Origin: Microbacterium oxydans
Lineage (GTDB): Bacteria > Actinomycetota > Actinomycetes > Actinomycetales > Microbacteriaceae
DNA: 64,000 nt
Direction of reading: 5' to 3'
Assembly: GCF_900095745.1 (NCBI RefSeq)
Contig: NZ_FMIR01000014.1
Coordinates: 62,001 to 126,000, forward strand
The position numbers and the translations under genes are program-made. Within the stretch, counting starts at the first letter, position 1. Every line of letters begins with the position of its first letter. The notes under the pieces are model-generated. The model had not been told where the DNA came from. It did not search any database and saw nothing but the letters and a program-made list of their open reading frames with translations. Shown here one piece after another: positions 26,355 through 34,439 of the stretch.

Positions 26355-27089
26355 ATGACCATCCCCACCGAAGACGTCGTCGTGCCCGATCGCGTCCGGC
26401 TCCTCGCCCGCGGTGCGGACCTCGAGTGCGTGTGGCGGAACAATGCCGGCGGGCTGACCTTCCGCGCCACAGGCCAGGGCGAACCGTTCTTCATCAAGTG
26501 GGGACCGCGGAACCTCGAGTCCACGCTGCGCGACGAGGCGGAGCGGATGCAGTGGGCCTCGCAGTGGATCACGGTGCCGACCGTGCTCGACAGCGGCGCC
26601 GACGAGACGCACGAGTGGATGGTCACCGCCGGGCTCGACGGGCTGAGCGCCGTGGACCCACGGTGGATCGCCGAACCCGCGACCGCCGTGCGTGCCGTCG
26701 GCGAGGCACTCCGCGCCATGCACGACGCCCTGCCCGTCGCGGACTGCCCCTGGGAATGGAGCGTGTCGTCGCGCATCGAGAACGCCGAACAGCGCGGCAT
26801 CGTCATGCCGGAGGCACTCCGAACCGCACCCGAGATCGACCGCCTCGTCGTCTGCCACGGCGATGCCTGCTGCCCGAACACTCTGGTGGGCGACGACGGC
26901 CACTGGCTCGCGCACGTCGACCTGGCCATGCTCGGCGTGGCCGACCGCTGGGCCGACATCGCCGTCGCCGCCATGAGCACCGAGTGGAACTACGGCCCCG
27001 GCTGGGAGGACGCGCTCATCGAGGCCTACGGCGTCGAGCCCGACCGCGAGCGCCTCGCCTACTACCGAGATCTCTGGAACGCGACGTGA
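26355..27089 (+). CDS. APH(3')-like phosphotransferase
   Basis: 244 residues with an aminoglycoside-phosphotransferase fold: FFIKWGP gives the ATP-binding Lys, VCHGDACCPNTLV is the catalytic loop with HGD, and HVDLAMLGVADRWADIAVA is the metal-binding DxG-like segment with the same GVADR as APH(3'). It could phosphorylate an aminoglycoside, but such chromosomal homologues often have other substrates. ATG at 26355 has AGGAT then GGGAGC before it, identical to the hemE start region. The gene is single and not next to any mobile element. Confidence 0.82.
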   Translation: MTIPTEDVVVPDRVRLLARGADLECVWRNNAGGLTFRATGQGEPFFIKWGPRNLESTLRDEAERMQWASQWITVPTVLDSGADETHEWMVTAGLDGLSAVDPRWIAEPATAVRAVGEALRAMHDALPVADCPWEWSVSSRIENAEQRGIVMPEALRTAPEIDRLVVCHGDACCPNTLVGDDGHWLAHVDLAMLGVADRWADIAVAAMSTEWNYGPGWEDALIEAYGVEPDRERLAYYRDLWNAT

Positions 27090-27108
27090 TCCCGCGCTGA
27101 CACCGCGC

Positions 27109-27900
27109 TCAGGCGCCAGGGCCGAGGATGAAGTTCCACGCCCCGGTGGCGACGGCTGCCGCGATCGCGATACCCGAGATCGCGGCTCCCACGGCGAGCA
27201 GCATCCATTCGGCCGCGCCGAACCGCGACTCGCGCGCCCAGGTCCGCCGCCCCGGAGCCCCGAATCCCCGGGCCTCCATGGCGGTGGCGAGCTTCGCTCC
27301 GCGGCGGATCGACAGCACGAGCAGCGCGAACGCCATGCCGAGGAACCGGCGGATGCGACCACGATCGGCCACGCCCCTCGCTCGGCGGGCGAGCTCGAGC
27401 GCTCGCCAGTCGTCGAGGAAGAGCCCCACCATCCGCAACCCGGCGAGCGCGCCGAGCACGAACCGGGCGGGGAGCCGCAGGATCTGGCCGAGGCCGTCGG
27501 CGAGGTCGGTCGGGTCGACCGTGATGAACAGGACGACCGAGGGCAGCGCGATCGCGAGCACCCGCAGCATGGTGGCGAGGGCGAGCGCGAGCGACCCCTC
27601 GCTGATCCGCAGCACGAACCAGTCGACGTAGACGGTGCCGCTCGTCTCGCCGTAGAGCGCGATGGTCAGGCCGGTCAGGGGTGCGGCGAGCCAGACCGGC
27701 CAGGTGCGCATCCAGAACTCGCGCCAGCCGATTCCGGCGGACAGGAACAGCACGAACTCCAGCACGAGGGCGACGGATGCCGACACCGGATCGAGCGTCA
27801 GGATCAGCGGCACCGCGATCAGCGCACTGACCCCGAGCTTGGCCACCGGATTGACGGCGGCGAGCGCTCCGGTGCGCGCCTGCGTGTCGAGCAGGGTCAT
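27109..27900 (-). CDS. ykoC: ECF transporter T component (EcfT/YkoC type)
   Basis: 263 residues with about five helices and the coupling-helix motif typical of CbiQ/EcfT (LARRARGVADRGRIRRF and ATAMEARGFGAP). It joins the ATPase to the substrate-binding S component. ATGA overlap with the ATPase gene. Placed third in the TPP-riboswitch operon, so it belongs to a thiamine or HMP importer. Confidence 0.9.
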   Translation of the reverse strand: MTLLDTQARTGALAAVNPVAKLGVSALIAVPLILTLDPVSASVALVLEFVLFLSAGIGWREFWMRTWPVWLAAPLTGLTIALYGETSGTVYVDWFVLRISEGSLALALATMLRVLAIALPSVVLFITVDPTDLADGLGQILRLPARFVLGALAGLRMVGLFLDDWRALELARRARGVADRGRIRRFLGMAFALLVLSIRRGAKLATAMEARGFGAPGRRTWARESRFGAAEWMLLAVGAAISGIAIAAAVATGAWNFILGPGA

Positions 27901-29354
27901 GACACGCCTCCGAGTTCGAACCGCTCGGCGTGCAGCGCGCGTGCCACGTCGAGGTCGTGGGTGATCGTGACGATCGCCGACCCCTCGTCGCGGAGCGCCG
28001 CGAGCATGGCGACGAGTTCCGCCCAGGTGCGGGCGTCCTGCCCGAAAGTGGGTTCGTCGAGGACGAGTATGCGGGGCCGGGTCGCGATGGCCGCAGCGAC
28101 CGTGAGCCGGCGCTTCTCGCCTCCGGAGAGCGTGTACGGGTTGGCGGCGGCGAGGTGCGACAGCCGCAGACGGTCGAGCAGTTCGTCGCTGCGGGCGGTG
28201 ATCTCGTCTTCGGGCGTGCCGAGCGCCCGCGGACCGACGGCGAGCTCCTCACGCACGGTCTTGGCGAGCAGCTGATGCTCCGGCTCCTGGAACACCATGC
28301 CGATGCGGGTCAGCAGATCCCGCGACGCCCAGCGGATCGGCGAGGGATCAGCCCCGGCGGCGAGCACGGCGGATGCCGTCAGGTCACCCGCGGCCGGCGG
28401 AAGGAGTCCCGCGAGAGTGAGCCCGAGCGTGGACTTTCCTGCGCCGTTCGGACCGGTGATCGCCAGCGCCTGGCCGGCGTGCACGTCGAGGTCAATACCG
28501 GTGGCGACCGGGCGTCCCTTGACGCGGGCGACGGCGAGTCCGCGCGCCGAGAGCAGAGTCTCCCCCGGCATCCCGCGCGGGGGCGGCGGGGCGGCGGGAG
28601 CGTGCCCCGGCACCCACACGCCGTCGGCCGCGAGCCGTGCACCCTGGTCGCCGAGCACCTCGCCGGGTGCCCCGTCGGCCACCACTCCCCCGGCCCCGAT
28701 CACGATCACGCGGGTGATGAGCGGCAGCCAGACCTCGAGGCGGTGCTCGACGACGATGAGCGTCGCGGGCTGCGCCTGCAGCATCCGCTGCACCGCGTCA
28801 CGCACCTCGACGACCCCGGTCGGGTCGAGGTTGGCGGTCGGCTCGTCGAGCAGCACGAGACCCGGACGCATCGCGAGCATGCCGGCGAGCGCGAGCCGCT
28901 GCTTCTGTCCGCCGGAGAGCGCCTTGGTCGGGTGGTCCAGCGGCACATCGAGGCCGACGGCATCCAGCGCCGCCTCCACCCGCGGCCAGATCTCCGCCCG
29001 CGGAACGCCGAGGTTCTCGCAGCCGAAGGCGACGTCGTCGCCCGCTCGCGCCAGGATCACCTGCGAGTCCGGGTCCTGCAGCACGAGGCCGGCACGCCCC
29101 CGGGTGGCGACGGCGGGAGCACCGTCGACGAGCAGTTCGCCCGTGCTCTCGCCCTCTTCCTCGCCGCCGAGCACGCCCGCGAGTCCGTGCAGCAGGGTGG
29201 ACTTGCCCGCGCCGGACGCGCCGAGCACCAGCACGCGCTCACCGGGGTCGATGCGGAACGAGACGTCGCTGAGCGCCCAGGCGAGGCGACTCGCGTGGCG
29301 CCACCCCCAGCCGCGTGCCTCGACGGCGGCGGGGACGGTGTGATCCGCCGTCAT
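27897..29354 (-). CDS. ykoD: ECF transporter ATPase with two fused ABC domains (YkoD type)
   Basis: 485 residues. Domain 1 has Walker A GASGAGKST (about 45-53), signature LSGGQKQRLALAG and Walker B LVLLDEPTANLD. Domain 2 has GPNGAGKST (about 305-313), TLSGGEKRRLTVAAA and ILVLDEPTFGQD. Linked by a Pro/Ala-rich stretch. Both sites look competent. The ATG at 29354 shares a base with the ykoE stop. Confidence 0.93.
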   Translation of the reverse strand: MTADHTVPAAVEARGWGWRHASRLAWALSDVSFRIDPGERVLVLGASGAGKSTLLHGLAGVLGGEEEGESTGELLVDGAPAVATRGRAGLVLQDPDSQVILARAGDDVAFGCENLGVPRAEIWPRVEAALDAVGLDVPLDHPTKALSGGQKQRLALAGMLAMRPGLVLLDEPTANLDPTGVVEVRDAVQRMLQAQPATLIVVEHRLEVWLPLITRVIVIGAGGVVADGAPGEVLGDQGARLAADGVWVPGHAPAAPPPPRGMPGETLLSARGLAVARVKGRPVATGIDLDVHAGQALAITGPNGAGKSTLGLTLAGLLPPAAGDLTASAVLAAGADPSPIRWASRDLLTRIGMVFQEPEHQLLAKTVREELAVGPRALGTPEDEITARSDELLDRLRLSHLAAANPYTLSGGEKRRLTVAAAIATRPRILVLDEPTFGQDARTWAELVAMLAALRDEGSAIVTITHDLDVARALHAERFELGGVS

Positions 29355-29998
29355 CAGACGCGGACGCGCGCCTCGCGCCCGGAGCCGAATCGGTCGAGCG
29401 CTCCGGTCGCGGCGATGCCTCGCGCCAGCACCCACGACAGCGCACCCGCGATGACGGCACCGGAGATGACCGTGCTGATCAGGTAGATCGTCGTGAAGGC
29501 GGGCCCGGAGCCGGCGTACCAGAGCACGAGGTTGTTGATCCCGCCCGCGAGGGCAGCACCGGCACCCGCGAGGATCGCGACCGGCAGCGACCAGCGGCGG
29601 TAGAAGAAGAGGAGGAAGATCAGCTCGGCGCCGAGGCCCTGCACGAGTCCTGCCTCGAGTGTGAGGAATCCGCCCCACTGGTTGCCGATGAGGGCGGAGA
29701 CGACCGCCGCGAGCAGTTCGACGTAGATCGCCGCGCCCGCCTTGCGGATGATCAGCCCGCCGAGCACGCCGGCGAAGAGCCACGGGCCGTCGAGGAGGCC
29801 CTGGACGCCGGGGAGCAGCGGCTCGAGCAGGGCCTTCGGGCCGAGGTAGCCGACGTTCCACGCGAGGAAGATCAGGCCGGCGGCGACACCGATGACGCTG
29901 GCGACGACGATGTCGACGATGCGCCAGCGCAGGAAGCTCCTGGCCGGGGGCGAGGCCTGGGCCTTCGTGGACGCCGATGTGGACGTGGACGTGCTCAT
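29354..29998 (-). CDS. ykoE: ECF transporter S component YkoE (thiamine/HMP)
   Basis: 214 residues. About six helices after a Ser/Thr-rich cytoplasmic N-terminus. Motifs FLAWNVGYLGP, GPWLFAGVLGGLIIRKAGAA and LEAGLVQGLGAELIF are typical of YkoE, the S component for thiamine or hydroxymethylpyrimidine. ATG at 29998 has GGGAGGAG 5 nt upstream, within the 3' edge of the TPP riboswitch. A shorter-lead in-frame ATG at 30022 lies inside the riboswitch and is rejected. Confidence 0.92.
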   Translation of the reverse strand: MSTSTSTSASTKAQASPPARSFLRWRIVDIVVASVIGVAAGLIFLAWNVGYLGPKALLEPLLPGVQGLLDGPWLFAGVLGGLIIRKAGAAIYVELLAAVVSALIGNQWGGFLTLEAGLVQGLGAELIFLLFFYRRWSLPVAILAGAGAALAGGINNLVLWYAGSGPAFTTIYLISTVISGAVIAGALSWVLARGIAATGALDRFGSGREARVRV

Positions 29999-30004
29999 CT
30001 GAAC

Positions 30005-30096
30005 TCCTCCCTGCGCTGGCATGACCCAGATCAGGTTCGACGGTCGAAGCGCGATTCGCTCCCTCTCAGCCCGGCTCGCCGGACTCCCGTGGTTGT
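30005..30096 (-). ncRNA. TPP riboswitch (THI element)
   Basis: Read on the minus strand the leader contains ACGGGAGTCC, then GGGCTGAGAGGGAG, and after a variable hairpin GAACCTGATCTGGGTCATGCC and AGCGCAGGGAGG. These are the conserved pyrimidine- and pyrophosphate-binding halves of the thiamine-pyrophosphate aptamer. Its 3' end abuts the ykoE ribosome-binding site, so control is probably on translation initiation: TPP would close the site. This identifies the transporter as part of the thiamine regulon. Confidence 0.95.
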
Positions 30097-30182
30097 GCTG
30101 AAGAGCCTACCGGCTCACGACACCCCGTGCGCGACGAGGCTGCGCGCCGCGCAACGCGCCCGGGATTGGGTACCGTAAACGA

Positions 30183-32000
30183 GTGACCGCTTCAGATCCC
30201 GCCGACGAGGCGACGGGCGTCGTCGATGGCGACAGCTCGCCGGACGCCGTCCCCTCCGGACCCGTCGACGACCTGCCGGCCGCGCGGGACGCTGCACCAG
30301 CGGACTCCGGCGACTCCTCAGCCTTCGCCGCCGACCGGCTGTTCGCGGGCGATGTGCGCCCTCCGGACGCCGTCGTGGCCCCGGCGATCCCGGTCGACTC
30401 CGCGGCGATCGGCGCGCTGTTCACGACGCAGAAGTCCACGGGCGGCGACGTCGAGCCGGAACCCGAGTTCCTCACCGAACCCGTCGAGCCCGTCGAGGCC
30501 ATGGAGCCCGCTGAGCCCGGGGATGCGATCCCGACGACACCCCCGCTGACCAAACCGCCGTTCGTCCCGTCCGAGCGGACGACCGGTGAAGAGCCGGCGG
30601 ACGACGCGAATGCTCTCCTCGACGCGAGCGCACCGCAGTGGGCGGATGACACGACCGGGGCGACGGCCCTCACCTGGGTCGATGCCGCAACGGTCGCCGC
30701 GCACCCGCCTCTCGCCACCCTCGACGAGCCGGCCGAGGCTGAGCAGACAGGCGGACTGATGCGCGGGGCCCACCTGCGACCGGCGATCGCCCGTCCGGGG
30801 ATCCTGGTGCCGTTGGCGACGCTGGTCGCGATCGTCGCCGCCTACGCCGGCACGACGATGCTCTGGCCGCTGCACGAAGTGCCGCCCACGGTGCAGTCCG
30901 TCGAGTTCAGCACGGTCCCCGCCGCCGCGGCTGCGCCCACCTGGCCCGGCGAGGGCAGCGCCGCTGTCGGCATCGGCGGGTTGAGCACGGTGGCCTCGAA
31001 CCCCGGTGCCGTCAGCATCGCGAGCATCACCAAGGTCGTGAGCAGCCTGATGGTGCTCGACCGGATGCCGCTGGCCCTCGGCGAGCAGGGCCCCGAGTTC
31101 CGCTTCAGCTACCGCGACAGCGTGGAGTACTGGGACTACCGGCGCAGTGATCAGTCGGCGCTGGATGTGCCCGTCGACGGCGTGCTGACCGAGTACCAGC
31201 TGCTGCAGGGCACGCTCCTCGGCTCGGCGAACAACTACATCGATCGGCTCGCCTCCGAGATCTGGGGCTCCGACCGGGAGTTCGCGTCCGCCGCGGAGAC
31301 CTGGCTGAGAGAGCGCAACCTCACCGGCATCACGGTCGTCACCCCGTCGGGCTTCGACGAACGCAACGTCTCGACGCCCGATTCGCTCATCGCACTGGGC
31401 GAGCTGGCGATGCAGAATCCGGTGTTCGCCGAGATCGTGGGCACGAAATCGGTCGACCTGCCCGGCGCGGGCACGGTCGTCAACACGAACAAGATGCTCG
31501 CCGACCCGGGTGTCGTCGGCATCAAGACCGGCACGCTGGTCGGCTGGAACCTGCTCACGGCGAAGGATGTGACGGTCGGCGACACGACGGTGAAGTTGTA
31601 CGCCGCCGCGCTGAACCAGGCGGGCGACGATGAGCGGCTCGCCCTGACCCGCTCGCTCTTCGCCGAGACCGAAGCTGCACTGCAGGCGCAGGGCCCGGCG
31701 GTCGCCGCGGGTACGGTCGTCGGACGCGTCACGACCCTGTGGGGTGAGGATGTCGAGGTCGTCACCGACTCCGACGCCGATGTGGTGCTCTGGAACGGCG
31801 CCCTTGCGACGGCGACGCCGACCTTCGACCTCGCGGACGAGCGCGATGAAGACGACACGGTGGGAACGATGACCACCGTCGGACCGCTCGACAGCGCGAC
31901 GGTTCCCCTGGTCCTGGCGCGAGACGTCGAGGGCCCGAGTCCCTGGTGGCGTCTGACCCACCCGCTCGAGCTCCTCGGCATCACCACCGACGCACGCTGA
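30183..32000 (+). CDS. D-alanyl-D-alanine carboxypeptidase-type protein with cytoplasmic acidic N-terminus
   Basis: 605 residues. Residues 1-200 are acidic, Pro/Glu/Ala-rich and probably disordered (EPVEPVEAMEPAEP); one transmembrane helix follows (about 203-225); the outer part is a serine peptidase S11-like domain with SxxK at S281-K284 (SITK), SxN at S348-N350 (SAN) and KTG at 448-450. PBP5-type enzymes trim the terminal D-Ala of peptidoglycan stem peptides. Usual members have a signal peptide and no cytoplasmic region. GTG start exactly 6 nt after TACCGT (leaderless). Confidence 0.87.
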   Translation: MTASDPADEATGVVDGDSSPDAVPSGPVDDLPAARDAAPADSGDSSAFAADRLFAGDVRPPDAVVAPAIPVDSAAIGALFTTQKSTGGDVEPEPEFLTEPVEPVEAMEPAEPGDAIPTTPPLTKPPFVPSERTTGEEPADDANALLDASAPQWADDTTGATALTWVDAATVAAHPPLATLDEPAEAEQTGGLMRGAHLRPAIARPGILVPLATLVAIVAAYAGTTMLWPLHEVPPTVQSVEFSTVPAAAAAPTWPGEGSAAVGIGGLSTVASNPGAVSIASITKVVSSLMVLDRMPLALGEQGPEFRFSYRDSVEYWDYRRSDQSALDVPVDGVLTEYQLLQGTLLGSANNYIDRLASEIWGSDREFASAAETWLRERNLTGITVVTPSGFDERNVSTPDSLIALGELAMQNPVFAEIVGTKSVDLPGAGTVVNTNKMLADPGVVGIKTGTLVGWNLLTAKDVTVGDTTVKLYAAALNQAGDDERLALTRSLFAETEAALQAQGPAVAAGTVVGRVTTLWGEDVEVVTDSDADVVLWNGALATATPTFDLADERDEDDTVGTMTTVGPLDSATVPLVLARDVEGPSPWWRLTHPLELLGITTDAR

Positions 32001-32015
32001 CTCTCTCACCCTGAA

Positions 32016-32065
32016 GAGTCAAAGAACGCCGCCTCCAGGCCTGAGGAGGCGGCGTTCTTTGACTC
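32016..32065. terminator. Bidirectional 21-bp perfect hairpin terminator
   Basis: Arms 32016-32036 and 32045-32065 pair without mismatch around an 8-nt loop (AGGCCTGA). AAAGAA and TTCTTT near the outer ends give a short T tract on either strand. It sits between the convergent carboxypeptidase gene and ABC exporter genes. Confidence 0.85.
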
Positions 32066-32112
32066 CTCACCTGCTGCGCACACAGCACCTGGCACGCAGA
32101 ACCGCGCACACA

Positions 32113-32154
32113 GCACAGCGCCCCACCCCGCGTGTGCGGGAGGGGGCGCTGTGC
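32113..32154 (-). terminator. Second hairpin, probable terminator of the ABC exporter operon
   Basis: GCACAGCGCCCC (32113-32124) pairs perfectly with GGGGCGCTGTGC (32143-32154); inside is a second stem CCCGC/GCGGG. It lies 20 nt after the exporter stop at 32175 on the minus strand and has no T tract. Confidence 0.6.
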
Positions 32155-32174
32155 GTGAGGCGTGTGCGGCGGGA

Positions 32175-34439
32175 TCAGCCGCGAGGAGCGGAGCCGTCGG
32201 CGCCGTCCTCGAGCAGAGCCTGCGCGGCGGCGACCTCGGCCGCGGGCGCCTGGGCCCCGACCGATGCTCCGGCCACGGCGGCGGCTTCTTCCTTCGCACT
32301 CTCGTCGTCGCCGGCCTCTCCGGTGACGACGACGGGCGTCGATCCGGTGAGAGCGTCTTCAGCGTCGATGTCGGTCGCTGCCTGCTCGAACTGCGACTGG
32401 TACAGACGCCAGTAAGCGCCCTGCGCGGCGATGAGCTCGTCGTGCGTACCCTTCTCCACGATGTCGCCGTGCTCCATCACGAGGATGAGGTCGGCGTCGC
32501 GGATGGTCGACAGGCGGTGCGCGATCACGAACGACGTGCGACCCTCGCGGAGCGCAGCCATCGCGTGCTGCAGCAGCAGCTCGGTGCGGGTGTCGACCGC
32601 CGACGTGGCCTCATCGAGGATGAGGATCGACGGCTGCGCGACGAACGCCCTGGCGATGGTGATGAGCTGACGCTCGCCCGCCGAGACGTTCGCGGCATCC
32701 TCGTCGAGCACGGTGTCGTAACCCTCGGGAAGGGCATGCACGAAGCGGTCGACGTAGGTCGCCTTGGCGGCGGCGAGAACCTCTTCATCGGTCGCCGTGG
32801 AGCGACCGTATCGGATGTTCTCGCGGATGCTGCCGGCGAACAGCCACGGGTCCTGCAGCACCATGCCGGTGCGTGAGCGCAGTTCGTCGCGGGTCGCCTC
32901 GGCGATGTCCTGACCGTCGAGGGTGATGCGTCCGCCGCTGAGCTCGTAGAAGCGCATGATCAGGTTGACCAGCGTCGTCTTGCCCGCTCCGGTGGGTCCG
33001 ACGATCGCGACCGTCTGCCCCGGCTCCACCCGGAACGACAGGTCCCGGATGAGCGGGCGGTCGGGCGTGTACGAGAACGCGACGTTCTCGAACTCGATGA
33101 CGCCCTTGCCCTCGACGAGCTCGGGAGCATCGGCGTCGTCCGCCTCCTGCTCGTCGGCGTCGAGCAGCTCGAACACCCGCTCGGCGGATGCCGTGCCCGA
33201 CTGGACCACGGCAGCCATGCCCCCCAGCTCGGACAGCGGCTGCGTGAACTGCTGCGAGTACTGGATGAACGCCTGCACGTCGCCGAGTCGCAGCTGGCCG
33301 TTCGCCACCATCAGGCCACCGAGCACCGCGATGCCCACGTAGCTGAGGTTTCCGACGAACATCATCGCCGGCATGATGATGCCGGAGAGGAACTGTGCCT
33401 TGAAGCTCGCCTGGAACAGCTCTTCGTTCTCGACCTGGAACTTGTCCAGAGCATCTTTCTCGCGTCCGAAGACCTTCACCAGCGCGTGACCGGAGAATGC
33501 CTCCTCGACACGGGCGTTCAGTCGACCGACCTTGCGCCACTGCGTGCCGAAGGCCTTTTGCGAACGCGGTCCGATGATGCCGAAGATGACCGCCATGAGC
33601 GGCAGCGTGATGAGTGCGACGAGCGCGAGCTGCCACGAGATCGAGAACATCATGACGAGCACGCCGATCACGGTGAGCACCGAGGTGAGTGCACCGGAGA
33701 GCGACTGCTGCATCGTCTGCGTGATGTTGTCGATGTCGTTCGTGACGCGCGAGATCAGCTCACCGCGCTGCACCTTGTCGAAGTACGCCAGCGGCAGGCG
33801 GTTGATCTTCGCCTCGACCGACTCACGCAGTCGCCACATGGTGCGCACCATGATCACGTTGATGACGTAACCCTGGATCCAGGTGAGGAATGCCGCAGCC
33901 ACGTAGATCGCGAGCACCGCGGCGATCACCAGACGCAGCGCCTCGAAATCGACGCCCTGGCCGACGGTGAAGTCGCCCAGCGCCCCGACCTGGTTCGCGA
34001 AGTCGTCCTGACCCGAACCACGCAGGGCATCGATCACGACGTCTTGCGGTGTGCCGGCCGGGAAGCCGGGGAAGTCGCCGTTCGGCTGCCCGAGCTGGAT
34101 GGAGATGAAGCCCTTGTAGACGAGGTTCGTCGCTTCGGCGAGCACCTTGGGCGCGGCGACCGTGAGCACGACGCCCAAGGCGCCGAGGATCGACACGAAG
34201 ACGAACCAGATCGCCGAGGGCTTCAGCAGCCCGATCATGCGCGCGAAGCTCGGACCGAAGTTGTCGGCCTTGCCCGGCGCCACGCTGTCCCAGTCACCCG
34301 AGTTCTGGCGCGCCTGCTCGGCGAGCTCGGCCTCGTACTGCTCCTCGGCCGACAGCTCGACCTCGGCCACTGCCGTCGCCGCCTTTCCGCGGCCGCGGCC
34401 GCGCTTGACCGCGCCCTGTTCGTTGTTCTGCTCGCTCAT
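32175..34439 (-). CDS. ABC exporter half-transporter, TM288-like (consensus ATPase site)
   Basis: 754 residues, longer than the ~600 usual for the family because of a ~55-residue charged N-terminus and a ~60-residue acidic Ala/Glu tail. Six-helix exporter domain (about 70-420), then NBD with Walker A GPTGAGKTT, signature variant NVSAGERQLI and canonical Walker B ILILDEATSAVD. With its neighbour it forms a heterodimeric multidrug/lipid-type exporter. ATGA overlap with the partner gene. Exported substrate unknown. Confidence 0.92.
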   Translation of the reverse strand: MSEQNNEQGAVKRGRGRGKAATAVAEVELSAEEQYEAELAEQARQNSGDWDSVAPGKADNFGPSFARMIGLLKPSAIWFVFVSILGALGVVLTVAAPKVLAEATNLVYKGFISIQLGQPNGDFPGFPAGTPQDVVIDALRGSGQDDFANQVGALGDFTVGQGVDFEALRLVIAAVLAIYVAAAFLTWIQGYVINVIMVRTMWRLRESVEAKINRLPLAYFDKVQRGELISRVTNDIDNITQTMQQSLSGALTSVLTVIGVLVMMFSISWQLALVALITLPLMAVIFGIIGPRSQKAFGTQWRKVGRLNARVEEAFSGHALVKVFGREKDALDKFQVENEELFQASFKAQFLSGIIMPAMMFVGNLSYVGIAVLGGLMVANGQLRLGDVQAFIQYSQQFTQPLSELGGMAAVVQSGTASAERVFELLDADEQEADDADAPELVEGKGVIEFENVAFSYTPDRPLIRDLSFRVEPGQTVAIVGPTGAGKTTLVNLIMRFYELSGGRITLDGQDIAEATRDELRSRTGMVLQDPWLFAGSIRENIRYGRSTATDEEVLAAAKATYVDRFVHALPEGYDTVLDEDAANVSAGERQLITIARAFVAQPSILILDEATSAVDTRTELLLQHAMAALREGRTSFVIAHRLSTIRDADLILVMEHGDIVEKGTHDELIAAQGAYWRLYQSQFEQAATDIDAEDALTGSTPVVVTGEAGDDESAKEEAAAVAGASVGAQAPAAEVAAAQALLEDGADGSAPRG

